Source: Bacteroides nordii WAL 11050 = JCM 12987
Lineage (GTDB): Bacteria > Bacteroidota > Bacteroidia > Bacteroidales > Bacteroidaceae
Assembly (NCBI GenBank): GCA_000613465.1
Contig: BAJA01000009.1
Coordinates: 89,704 to 153,703 of the forward strand
Direction of reading: 5' to 3'
Length of the DNA: 64,000 bases
Both the position numbers and the translations under genes were made by a program. Shown here in pieces: positions 16,754 to 25,452 of the stretch. Under the pieces are notes generated by a model. The model was given only the letters and a program-made list of their open reading frames with translations, was not told the DNA's origin and did no database searches. Within the stretch, counting starts at the first letter, position 1, and each line of letters opens with the position of its first letter.

Positions 16754-18246
16754 ACAATGTTTATTATGTAGGTTCAGGTGAACTTACTTTCGATATTATC
16801 GAGCGCATCATCAATGAGAATCTGAAACTGGAACTTGCTCCCGAAGCAAAGCTTCGCATTCAGAGATGTCGTGATTATCTGGACCAAAAAATAGCTGCTT
16901 CTGATACTCCTCTTTATGGTATTACTACCGGCTTTGGTTCCTTGTGTAGCAAGAATATTTCTCCTGATGAACTCGGTACGTTGCAAGAGAATCTCATCAA
17001 AAGTCATGCTTGTAGCGTGGGGGAGGAAATTCGTCCGGTTATCATCAAGTTGATGATGCTTTTCAAAGCCCATGCTTTGTCACTGGGGCATAGTGGTGTG
17101 CAGGTGATCACTGTGCAACGTATCCTTGATTTCTTTAACAATGATGTGATGCCCATCGTATATGACCGTGGCTCTTTGGGAGCTTCGGGTGATCTGGCTC
17201 CTTTGGCCAATCTTTTCTTACCACTGATTGGAGTCGGTGATGTTAACTACAAAGGGAAGAAGCGCGAAGCTATCAGTGTGCTTGACGAATTTGGGTGGGA
17301 ACCCGTGAAATTGATGAGTAAAGAAGGGCTTGCCTTGCTCAATGGTACTCAGTTTATGAGTGCCAACGGGGTCTTTGCTATTCTTAAAGCTTTCCGGCTT
17401 TCCAAAAGAGCTGACCTTATTGCTGCTATTTCGCTTGAGGCTTTTGATGGACGTATCGAACCCTTTATGGACTGTATTCAGCAAATCCGTCCGCATAAAG
17501 GGCAAATTGAAACAGGAGAGGCTTTCAGGAATCTACTTCAAGGTAGCGAAATCATTGCGCGTCCCAAAGCCCATGTACAGGATCCATACTCGTTCCGTTG
17601 TATTCCGCAAGTACATGGGGCCACAAAAGACGCTATCCGTTATGTCGCTTCCGTATTGTTGACCGAAATCAACTCCGTTACCGATAATCCTACTATCTTT
17701 CCTGATGAGGACCGTATTATCTCCGGAGGGAACTTCCATGGGCAACCTCTTGCTATCTCTTATGATTTTCTTGCCATTGCCCTTGCCGAGCTCGGAAATA
17801 TTTCCGAGCGTCGCGTTGCACAACTTATAATGGGGCTTCGTGGTTTACCCGAATTTCTGGTTGCTAATCCTGGATTGAATTCCGGCTTTATGATACCGCA
17901 GTATGCCGCCGCTTCTATGGTAAGCCAGAATAAAATGTACTGCTATGCTGCTTCCAGTGATTCCATCGTTTCGTCCAATGGACAAGAAGATCATGTCAGT
18001 ATGGGGGCTAATGCGGCTACAAAGTTATATAAGGTGATGGATAACCTGGAACACATTCTTGCTATCGAATTGATGAATGCCGCTCAGGGGATTGAATTCC
18101 GTCGGCCAGAGAAAACCTCTGCGAAACTGGAACGTTTTTTGACCGAATATCGGAAAGAAGTTCCTTTTGTCAAAGATGACATTGTGATGTATAAGGAGAT
18201 TCATAAAACAGTAGCTTTCCTTAACCGGACAAAGTTTGATTATTAA
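16750..18246 (+). CDS. hutH: Histidine ammonia-lyase
   Basis: 498-residue histidase. It deaminates L-histidine to trans-urocanate, the first step of the pathway. The Ala-Ser-Gly triad that self-cyclises to the MIO electrophile is Ala145-Ser146-Gly147 in GSLGASGDLAPLA. Other conserved regions are YGITTGFGSL (with the active-site Tyr), GLALLNGTQFM, QDPYSFRCIPQVHGA, SVTDNPTIF and GNFHGQPLA. Near the C-terminus, SSNGQEDHVSMG is also typical. Length fits the family (about 500). It is the last gene of the hut operon, although it acts first. It overlaps the preceding stop by 4 bp. No permease (hutT-like) gene accompanies the operon in the window. Confidence 0.97.
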   Translation: MNNVYYVGSGELTFDIIERIINENLKLELAPEAKLRIQRCRDYLDQKIAASDTPLYGITTGFGSLCSKNISPDELGTLQENLIKSHACSVGEEIRPVIIKLMMLFKAHALSLGHSGVQVITVQRILDFFNNDVMPIVYDRGSLGASGDLAPLANLFLPLIGVGDVNYKGKKREAISVLDEFGWEPVKLMSKEGLALLNGTQFMSANGVFAILKAFRLSKRADLIAAISLEAFDGRIEPFMDCIQQIRPHKGQIETGEAFRNLLQGSEIIARPKAHVQDPYSFRCIPQVHGATKDAIRYVASVLLTEINSVTDNPTIFPDEDRIISGGNFHGQPLAISYDFLAIALAELGNISERRVAQLIMGLRGLPEFLVANPGLNSGFMIPQYAAASMVSQNKMYCYAASSDSIVSSNGQEDHVSMGANAATKLYKVMDNLEHILAIELMNAAQGIEFRRPEKTSAKLERFLTEYRKEVPFVKDDIVMYKEIHKTVAFLNRTKFDY

Positions 18247-18297
18247 CAGTTTCTTTTCTTCTTTATAGGTAAAAACTACCTGAAAATGAAAAACTAT

Positions 18298-18336
18298 AGC
18301 GGATATATCCCGGGAACTTACCGGAATATATCCGCT
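18298..18336. other. Strong hairpin downstream of hutH
   Basis: AGCGGATATATCCCGG (18298-18313) pairs with CCGGAATATATCCGCT (18321-18336), 16 bp with one mismatch around a 7-nt loop. It lies 51 bp after the hutH stop. No T tract follows, so it is either a transcript-stabilising 3' hairpin or a factor-assisted terminator. The rest of 18247-18588 (342 bp) holds only this hairpin and the tetR promoter; I see no gene there. Confidence 0.6.
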
Positions 18337-18492
18337 ATTTGTCGATTATTACCCCTATATTGCCGAGAAAACTTTTTCTATATCTTACTGATTATCTACT
18401 TTTGTGGTGTACTTATTGTTAACACTTGTTTTCACATTGCTTCGTTAACCTATAATAATTATCAAATGTAAGCGATTAATATGGAAACTAAA

Positions 18493-18522
18493 TTTGTAAT
18501 CTGAGTTTTCTATCTATCTTTG
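18493..18522 (+). promoter_or_regulatory. Bacteroides-type promoter of the tetR-RND operon
   Basis: TTTG at 18493-18496, then 18 nt, then TATCTTTG at 18515-18522, a perfect match to the -33 TTTG / -7 TAnnTTTG promoter of the Bacteroides primary sigma factor. The predicted start is about 18530, giving a leader of about 60 nt before the regulator gene. Confidence 0.7.
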
Positions 18523-18588
18523 TTCCGTTTTCACAAGCTATTAGTGTGAAAGTACAGATAGTAAAAACGGCTAATTATAAAGAAATGG

Positions 18589-19248
18589 ATGATGAGTACT
18601 AACGCAAAAGAAATTTCGAACAGAGTAGAGTTGAGAGACAGAATTATAGTGAAAGCCACTGAAGCCTTTACTTTACATGGTATTAAAAGCATAACGATGG
18701 ATGATATAGCTACCTCGTTAGGTATATCAAAGCGTACGCTTTATGAAGTTTTTGAAGACAAGGAGACGTTGTTGAGAGAGGTTATTCTGAAAAACCAGGA
18801 GGATAAAAATGAGTTTCTGGAAAATCTTTTGGCTGAGTCAACAAATGTATTGGAGGTTATTTTGGTGTGTTTTCAAAAGAGCATTGAGGTGTTCCATCAG
18901 ACTAACAAACGCTTTTTTGAGGATCTGAAGAAATATCCTCATGTTTTTAATATGGTGAAAAAGAATCGCGATAAAGATTCGGAAAGTACAATTGCTTTTT
19001 TCAAATCGGGTGTGGAACAAGGTATTTTCCGGGATGATGTGAATTTTGCAATTGTCAATTTACTCGTTCGTGAACAATTTGACTTGCTGATGAATACGGA
19101 TATCTGCAAAGAGTATCCTTTTTTGGAAGTTTATGAGTCAATCATGTTTACTTTCCTTCGTGGGATAGCCACCGAAAGAGGAGCGAGAGTGTTGGAAGAA
19201 TTTATACAGGAATATCGGAAAAATAGAATAGAGCGGACGGGAGAATAA
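18589..19248 (+). CDS. TetR/AcrR family transcriptional regulator
   Basis: 219-residue regulator with an N-terminal TetR helix-turn-helix at about residues 17-63 (RIIVKATEAFTLHGIKSI TMDDIATSLGISKRTLYEVFEDKETLL), the canonical spacing for this family. The C-terminal ligand-binding part (residues 75-215) is alpha-helical with little conserved sequence. It is the first gene of an efflux operon (TolC, membrane fusion protein, RND pump), so it most likely represses that operon in response to a toxic ligand. The start may be 18589 or 18592 (two consecutive ATGs). A clear promoter precedes it; 53 bp separate it from tolC. Confidence 0.93.
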   Translation: MMSTNAKEISNRVELRDRIIVKATEAFTLHGIKSITMDDIATSLGISKRTLYEVFEDKETLLREVILKNQEDKNEFLENLLAESTNVLEVILVCFQKSIEVFHQTNKRFFEDLKKYPHVFNMVKKNRDKDSESTIAFFKSGVEQGIFRDDVNFAIVNLLVREQFDLLMNTDICKEYPFLEVYESIMFTFLRGIATERGARVLEEFIQEYRKNRIERTGE

Positions 19249-19301
19249 CTTTTCCTGATTTTACAAACAACTAAAGTTTACAAAAAGAAGAAGACTTATT
19301 T

Positions 19302-20650
19302 ATGAACAAAATGAGAAAATTAGCAGGTAAGAAGCTGCTTTTAGGTATAGCAGTTTTTCTTGCCGGGGGCTTTGTACGGGCACAGGAGGCAAAGGATACT
19401 TTGACCCTGACTTTGGATAAAGCGCTGGAAATTGCTCTGAGTGAGAATCCCACTATTAAAGTGGCAGATGAAGAAATCTCCTTAAAGGAGGTAGCCAACA
19501 AGGAAACCTGGCAGAACTTATTACCTCAGGTTAGCATCTCAGGATCGCTGGATCATACGATTAAAGCGGCTCAGATGAATCTTGGTGGGCAATCCTTTAA
19601 GATGGGACAGGACAATTCAAATACGGCGAATGCAGGTTTAGCTGTCAGTTTGCTTTATTTGCTCCTTCCGTTTACAAAGCTATGTCAATGACTAAGACTG
19701 ATATTGAATTGGCTGTTGAGAAATCAAGAGCTTCTAAACAAGATCTGGTTAATCAGGTGACAAAGGCGTATTACCAACTGATGTTGACGCAAGATACCTA
19801 TGAGGTAATGCAGAAAAGTTATAAACTGGCAGAAGATAATTTTAATGTTGCCAATGCTAAATATCAACAAGGAACTGTAAGCGAATTTGATAAAATTAGT
19901 GCTGAAGTACAGATGCGTAGTGTAAAACCCAGTGTTGTGTCAGCTTCAAATGCGGTGACATTGGCGAAGTTGCAATTGAAGGTATTGATGGGCATTACAG
20001 CTGATGTAGATCTGAAGGCCGATGATAATCTGGCTAATTACGAAACGGCTTTGTTTGCCGGAGAATTGAGCGCCGGAGATGAAAGTCTGATCAATAATAC
20101 GACTATGAAGCAATTTGATTTGAATCATAAATTGCTTCTTAAGAACATCAAGTCTCAACGAACAAATTTCCTTCCGACACTCTCTATGTCTCTTTCGTAT
20201 CAGTATCAATCTCTTTATAATCCGAATCTGAATTTCTTTGATTACAACTGGAGTAATAGTTCTTCATTGATGTTCAATCTGAGTATTCCTTTGTATAAGG
20301 CCAGTAATTTTACAAAGATGAAAACGGCTCGTATACAGGTAAAACAACTGGAATGGAACCGTTTGGATACGGAACGTAAGTTGAATATGCAAATAGAAAG
20401 TTATCGTAGTAATATGGCTGCCAGTTCAGAACAAGTTGTAAGTAACAAAGAAAATGTGTTGCAAGCTGAGAAAGCAGTATTGATTGCCGGTAAGCGTTAT
20501 GAAGTGGGAAAGGGTACTGTACTCGAATTGAATAGCTCGCAGGTGTCATTGACACAGGCGGAACTTACTTACAATCAATCAATTTACGATTATTTGGTAT
20601 CTAAGGCTGACCTTGATCAGGTATTGGGTAGAGATGAGGTAATAAAATAA
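19302..20650 (+). pseudogene. TolC-family outer membrane efflux protein, frameshifted
   Basis: Outer membrane channel of a tripartite RND efflux system. Signal peptide in the first 28 residues (KLLLGIAVFLAGGFVRAQ). Both TolC repeats are visible: LTLDKALEIALSENPTIKVA in the first part, and AYYQLMLTQDTYEVMQKSYKLAEDNFNVANAKYQQG in the second. The frame is broken near base 19652. Restoring one C (ttgcttta to ttgccttta) gives SLPLFAPSVYKAMSMTKTDIEL, the expected continuous sequence. Repaired length is about 449 residues, normal for the family. Without repair the downstream part could begin at ATG 19682 but would lack a signal peptide. Position between the regulator and the fusion protein supports the role. 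I judge sequencing error more likely than true inactivation. Confidence 0.9.
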
Positions 20651-20680
20651 ACCAGGAAAAATAAAAATATAGAAAATCAC

Positions 20681-21697
20681 ATGAAAAAGAGTTTCCAATT
20701 AGTAGCCTTGTTTGCTATTATGCTGCTAGGCTCGTGTACTGGCGGAAAAGAACAGAAAGCTGTTGAAAAAGTTGAAGATAAGCCTAAGGTAAAATTGGCG
20801 GATGTAACAGCACGGCCTGTTGATCAGATACAGGAATATACGGCAACAGTAGAAGCGGAAGTTAAGAATAATATAGCTCCGGCGTCTCCTGTGAGAATAG
20901 ATAAGATATTTGTAGAAGTGGGTGACCGTGTTTCAAAAGGACAGAAGTTGGTACTTATGGATGAGGCCAGTTTGAAACAGATGAAATTGCAACTGGAAAA
21001 CAAACGTCTTGAATTTAATCGTGCTGATGAACTTTATAAAGTAGGTGGTACTTCCAAATCAGAATGGGATGCCTTGAAGATGGCACTTGAAGTACAAGAG
21101 ACGGCTTATAAGAATTTAATGGAGAATACAACATTGGTTAGCCCGATTAGCGGAATCATAACTGCACGTAATTATGATAACGGAGATATGTATAGCGGTG
21201 GAAACCCGGTGTTGGTTGTAGAGCAGATTACTCCGGTAAAACTGATGATCAATGTTTCTGAAACTTATTTCTCTCAGGTAAAAAAAGGGTCTCCTGTTGC
21301 AGTGAAGCTGGATGTGTATGGTGATGAAGAGTTTGCTGGAAAGGTTAGCCTCGTTTATCCTACCATTGATGCAACTACACGTACTTTTCCTGTTGAAATC
21401 AAGCTGGAAAACAAAGATCAGCGGGTACGTCCGGGAATGTTTGCCCGTGCTACTTTGAATTTTGGTACTCAGGACAACGTAGTTGTTCCCGATTTGGCTA
21501 TTGTAAAACAGGCGGGTGCCGGCGACCGTTACGTATTTGTATACAAAGATGGAAAAGTTTCTTACAATAAAGTGGAACTTGGACGTCGTATGGGTACAGA
21601 ATATGAGCTGAAGTCGGGTGTACCCAACAACTCACAGGTAGTTGTTGCAGGACAGGCACGCCTGATTAACGGTACAGAAGTAGACGTAGAGAAATAA
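20681..21697 (+). CDS. RND efflux periplasmic adaptor (membrane fusion protein)
   Basis: 338-residue HlyD/AcrA-type adaptor that links the inner-membrane RND pump to TolC. The N-terminus is a lipoprotein signal with lipobox LLGSC (Cys19). The biotinyl-lipoyl-like half motif is ASPVRIDKIFVEVGDRVSKGQ, followed by an alpha-hairpin (about residues 92-140, LKQMKLQLENKRLEF) and the return half NTTLVSPISGIITARNYDNGD. The beta-barrel and membrane-proximal domains fill residues 180-335 (RVRPGMFARATL; VVPDLAIVKQAG). The hairpin is short, as in many Bacteroidetes adaptors. It lies 30 bp after tolC. The 89-bp spacer to the pump gene is made of TGATTAGTGAT-like imperfect repeats that can fold. Confidence 0.95.
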   Translation: MKKSFQLVALFAIMLLGSCTGGKEQKAVEKVEDKPKVKLADVTARPVDQIQEYTATVEAEVKNNIAPASPVRIDKIFVEVGDRVSKGQKLVLMDEASLKQMKLQLENKRLEFNRADELYKVGGTSKSEWDALKMALEVQETAYKNLMENTTLVSPISGIITARNYDNGDMYSGGNPVLVVEQITPVKLMINVSETYFSQVKKGSPVAVKLDVYGDEEFAGKVSLVYPTIDATTRTFPVEIKLENKDQRVRPGMFARATLNFGTQDNVVVPDLAIVKQAGAGDRYVFVYKDGKVSYNKVELGRRMGTEYELKSGVPNNSQVVVAGQARLINGTEVDVEK

Positions 21698-21786
21698 AAT
21701 TAACGATTAATGATTAGTGATAAGTGATTAGCACTCATTGTGCTTTCACTCATCATTCATCACTCAATAACTAATCACTAAACAAC

Positions 21787-24700
21787 ATGAGTTTATACGA
21801 AGGAGCGGTAAAAAAACCGATTATGACCTCCCTCTGCTTTCTTGCAGTGGTGATCTTTGGTCTTTTCTCTTTATCAAAACTACCTATCGACTTGTATCCG
21901 GATATCGATACAAATACGATTATGGTAATGACCGCCTATCCCGGAGCCAGTGCTTCGGATATAGAAAATAACGTGACCCGACCGTTGGAAAACACGTTGA
22001 ATGCTGTTAGTAACCTGAAGCATATTACTTCACGGTCGTCAGAAAACATGTCCTTGATTACGCTGGAGTTTGAATTTGGTAATGACATCGATGTACTGAC
22101 GAACGATGTCCGGGACAAACTTGACATGGTGAGTTCACAGCTCCCGGATGATGTGGAGAATCCTATCATCTTTAAGTTTAGTACGGACATGATTCCTATC
22201 GTACTATTGTCTGTACAGGCCAATGAAAGCCAGTCGGCACTTTATAAAATTCTGGATGACCGCGTAGTGAATCCTTTAGCCCGTATTCCCGGTGTGGGTA
22301 CAGTGTCTATCAGTGGTGCTCCGCAGCGTGAAATTCAGGTATATTGTGACCCGAATAAGTTAGAGGCTTATCATCTGTCTATTGAGACCATCAGCTCTAT
22401 TATTGGTGCAGAGAATAAAAATATTCCCGGTGGTACCTTTGATATTGGTAACGAAACTTATTCGTTGCGTGTAGAGGGAGAGTTTAACGATTCCCGACAG
22501 TTAGAAGATATAGTAGTAGGTACTTACAATGGTGCCAGTGTTTATCTTCGCGATGTGGCCCGTGTGGTTGACACAGTGGAAGAACGTGCGCAGGAGACAT
22601 ATAATAACGGTGTAAAGGGTGCTATGATTATTGTACAGAAACAATCGGGGGCCAACTCTGTGGAAATCTCAAGAAAGGTAGAAGAAGCGTTGCCCCGTTT
22701 GCAGAAGAACCTGCCGAGTGATGTGAAACTGGGAGTCATTGTTGATACATCCGATAACATTCTGAATACAATTGACAGTTTGGCCGAAACGGTACTTTAT
22801 GCTTTACTCTTTGTTGTTATCGTAGTATTCCTCTTCCTGGGACGTTGGAGGGCAACATTGATTATTTGTATCACGATTCCGCTTTCGTTGATAGCCTCAT
22901 TTATTTATCTGGCCATCACCGGGAATACGATTAATATCATTTCTCTGTCTTCCCTTTCCATTGCTATCGGTATGGTGGTAGATGATGCTATTGTAGTATT
23001 GGAGAATGTTACAACACATATTGAGCGTGGTTCTGATCCGAAACAGGCCGCTGTACATGGAACAAACGAGGTGGCTATCTCAGTTATTGCGTCTACGTTG
23101 ACTATGATTGCGGTGTTCTTCCCGCTGACTATGGTAAGCGGTATGTCTGGTGTGATGTTTAAGCAGCTGGGATGGATGATGTGTGCTATTATGTTTATCT
23201 CCACGGTTGCAGCTTTATCATTGACTCCGATGCTTTGTGCTCAGCTGTTAAAGCTTCAGAAGAAACAATCAAAGGCATTCACGATGTTCTATAGACCTAT
23301 TGAAAAATCATTGGATGGATTGGACAACTGGTATGCCCGTATGCTGAATTGGGCTGTTCGTCATCGTTCGGTTATTGTTGTCGGTTGTATCTTATTCTTT
23401 GTTGTCAGTTTATTCTGTGCCAAAGGTATTGGTACAGAATTTTTCCCGGCACAAGATAATGCCCGTATTGCTGTACAGCTTGAACTGCCGATTGGTACCC
23501 GTAAAGAGTTGGCTCAAGAGATATCTGAGAAGTTGACCAATCAGTGGATGACAAAGTATAAGGAAATAATGAAGGTATGTAACTATACTGTAGGCCAAGC
23601 TGATTCTGATAATACATGGGCTTCTATGCAGGATAACGGTTCTCACATTATTTCTTTCAATATCAGTTTGGTGGATCCGGGAGATCGTAAAATCTCGTTG
23701 GAGCAGGTCTGCGATGAGATGCGTGATGATTTGAAGAAGTATCCTGAGTTTAGTAAGGCACAGGTGATTCTTGGAGGTAGTAATACAGGTATGTCTGCTC
23801 AGGCCAGTGCCGACTTTGAAATTTATGGTTATGATATGGCAACTACCGATAGCGTAGCTGCTCAGTTGAAACGACGGTTGCTGGATGTAAAAGGAGTATC
23901 TGAGGTAAATATCAGTCGTAGCGACTACCAACCGGAGTATCAGGTAGATTTTGACCGTGAAAAATTGGCTTTGCATGGACTCAACTTGGCTACTGTCGGC
24001 ACTTATCTGCGTAATCGTATCAATGGTGCTATTGCCTCTAAATATCGTGAAGATGGTGATGAGTATGATATTAAAGTACGTTATGCCCCTGAGCATCGTA
24101 CCAGTCTTGAAAGTTTGGAAAATGTTTTGGTATATAACGCTAAAGGAGAGGCTGTTCGTATAAAAGATCTTGGTACGGTGGTTGAACGTTTTGCGCCTCC
24201 TACCATTGAACGTAAAGACCGCGAACGTATTGTGACGGTATCTGCTGTTATCTCTGGTGCTCCGCTGGGTGATGTGGTAAGTGCAGGTAATGCTATTATT
24301 GATAAGATGGATATACCATCGGAAGTGACGATTCAGGTTGCCGGTTCGTTTGAAGATCAGCAAGATTCGTTCCGGGATCTGGGAACACTGGCTATCTTGA
24401 TTGTGGTCCTCGTATTTATTGTAATGGCTGCACAGTTTGAATCACTTACTTATCCATTCATCATTATGTTCTCACTCCCGTTTGCATTTAGTGGGGTGTT
24501 GATGGCACTATACTTCACGAATAGTACATTGAGTGTAATGAGTTTATTGGGAGCTATCATGTTGATTGGTATTGTGGTGAAGAATGGTATTGTGCTTATT
24601 GACTACATTACCCTGTGCCGTGAACGCGGACAATCGGTATTGCATTCGGTTGTGACCGCCGGTAAGAGTCGTCTTCGTCCGGTATTAATGACTACTGCTA

Positions 24701-24945
24701 CTACTGTTCTTGGTATGATCCCGATGGCTATTGGTGGCGGACAAGGTTCGGAAATGTGGAGCCCGATGGCAATTGCCGTAATTGGTGGTTTGACGATATC
24801 TACCATCCTTACGTTAATTTTGATCCCAACATTGTATTGTGTATTTGCCGGTACAGGTATTAAACGCCAACGTAAAGCTATGAAACGTCAGCGCGCACTG
24901 GATATCTATTTTCAGGAGCATAAAGACGAAATCATAAAGAAATAA
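21787..24945 (+). CDS. RND family efflux pump (AcrB/HAE1 type)
   Basis: 1052-residue inner-membrane proton-driven exporter, length typical of the HAE1 family (1030-1060). The N-terminus runs into TM1 (PIMTSLCFLAVVIFGLFSL), followed by the family motif KLPIDLYPDIDTNTIMV. TM4 carries the paired aspartates needed for proton relay in SIAIGMVVDDAIVVLENV. Two large periplasmic loops lie between TM1-TM2 and TM7-TM8. The C-terminal repeat contains LLGAIMLIGIVVKNGIVLID and RPVLMTTATTVLGMIPMAIG. It is the pump of the operon with the TetR, TolC and adaptor genes. Substrates cannot be read from sequence; drugs, bile salts or fatty acids are usual in the family. Confidence 0.96.
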   Translation: MSLYEGAVKKPIMTSLCFLAVVIFGLFSLSKLPIDLYPDIDTNTIMVMTAYPGASASDIENNVTRPLENTLNAVSNLKHITSRSSENMSLITLEFEFGNDIDVLTNDVRDKLDMVSSQLPDDVENPIIFKFSTDMIPIVLLSVQANESQSALYKILDDRVVNPLARIPGVGTVSISGAPQREIQVYCDPNKLEAYHLSIETISSIIGAENKNIPGGTFDIGNETYSLRVEGEFNDSRQLEDIVVGTYNGASVYLRDVARVVDTVEERAQETYNNGVKGAMIIVQKQSGANSVEISRKVEEALPRLQKNLPSDVKLGVIVDTSDNILNTIDSLAETVLYALLFVVIVVFLFLGRWRATLIICITIPLSLIASFIYLAITGNTINIISLSSLSIAIGMVVDDAIVVLENVTTHIERGSDPKQAAVHGTNEVAISVIASTLTMIAVFFPLTMVSGMSGVMFKQLGWMMCAIMFISTVAALSLTPMLCAQLLKLQKKQSKAFTMFYRPIEKSLDGLDNWYARMLNWAVRHRSVIVVGCILFFVVSLFCAKGIGTEFFPAQDNARIAVQLELPIGTRKELAQEISEKLTNQWMTKYKEIMKVCNYTVGQADSDNTWASMQDNGSHIISFNISLVDPGDRKISLEQVCDEMRDDLKKYPEFSKAQVILGGSNTGMSAQASADFEIYGYDMATTDSVAAQLKRRLLDVKGVSEVNISRSDYQPEYQVDFDREKLALHGLNLATVGTYLRNRINGAIASKYREDGDEYDIKVRYAPEHRTSLESLENVLVYNAKGEAVRIKDLGTVVERFAPPTIERKDRERIVTVSAVISGAPLGDVVSAGNAIIDKMDIPSEVTIQVAGSFEDQQDSFRDLGTLAILIVVLVFIVMAAQFESLTYPFIIMFSLPFAFSGVLMALYFTNSTLSVMSLLGAIMLIGIVVKNGIVLIDYITLCRERGQSVLHSVVTAGKSRLRPVLMTTATTVLGMIPMAIGGGQGSEMWSPMAIAVIGGLTISTILTLILIPTLYCVFAGTGIKRQRKAMKRQRALDIYFQEHKDEIIKK

Positions 24946-24960
24946 CTAATAATTGAAAAT

Positions 24961-25254
24961 ATGAAATCAGTATTAATAACATTCGACCAAGCCTATTATG
25001 AACGTATCATTGCTTTGTTGGATCGCCTCAATTGCCGTGGTTTCACTTATCTGGAGCGTGTACAAGGACGTGGCTCAAAGACTGGTGAGCCGCATTTCGG
25101 AAGCCATGCATGGCCCAGTATGTGTTCCGCCATTCTATCTGTGGTTGAGGATGAGAAGGTAGACCCGCTATTGGATACGCTGCATAAAATGGATTTGCAG
25201 ACAGAACAACTTGGACTACGTGCATTTGTCTGGAATATTGAACGGAGTATCTGA
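24961..25254 (+). CDS. Small PII-like protein after the RND pump
   Basis: 97 residues, no signal peptide, family not firmly recognised. Pattern MKSVLITFDQAYYERIIALLDR, a central loop region RGSKTGEPHFGSHAWP, then ILSVVEDEKVDPLLDTLHKM and a final strand (LRAFVWNIERSI) suggests a beta-alpha-beta-beta-alpha-beta ferredoxin-like fold of the PII/CutA type. It starts 15 bp after the pump gene and precedes a strong terminator, so it is the last gene of the efflux operon. A role in sensing a ligand or metal linked to the pump is possible but is inference. Confidence 0.75.
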   Translation: MKSVLITFDQAYYERIIALLDRLNCRGFTYLERVQGRGSKTGEPHFGSHAWPSMCSAILSVVEDEKVDPLLDTLHKMDLQTEQLGLRAFVWNIERSI

Positions 25255-25276
25255 TACTACCGTAAATTAACATAAA

Positions 25277-25320
25277 GAAAGGAGAATCTCATTGATCATG
25301 TAGATTCTCCTTTCTTTTTA
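25277..25320 (+). terminator. Intrinsic terminator of the efflux operon
   Basis: GAAAGGAGAATCT (25277-25289) pairs perfectly with AGATTCTCCTTTC (25302-25314) around a 12-nt loop and is followed by a T-rich tail. It lies 22 bp after the stop of the PII-like gene. Confidence 0.88.
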
Positions 25321-25388
25321 TCTGTCTTATCTATCTTTGCTTCAAGCGAAGATAAGCTGTATCTTGGCATAAAAAATGAACGAGTTCG

Positions 25389-25420
25389 TTTTATTCTGCT
25401 CTCGGTTTACATTATCTTTG
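25389..25420 (+). promoter_or_regulatory. Probable promoter of the SGNH-MBOAT operon
   Basis: TATCTTTG at 25413-25420 is a perfect -7 box; TTTT at 25389-25392 stands 20 nt upstream in the -33 position (one mismatch to TTTG). The coding start is 33 bp downstream. A second TATCTTTG at 25332-25339 lies just after the terminator and may be an alternative. Confidence 0.5.
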
Positions 25421-25452
25421 CAGCTCCTTATTAAAAGAAAGTAAGAGAGTGC

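Noticed and set aside
18286..18471. 61-codon open frame after hutH
   Set aside because: It runs over the hairpin 18298-18336, has no ribosome-binding site and no recognisable sequence beyond a hydrophobic stretch typical of A/T-rich DNA.
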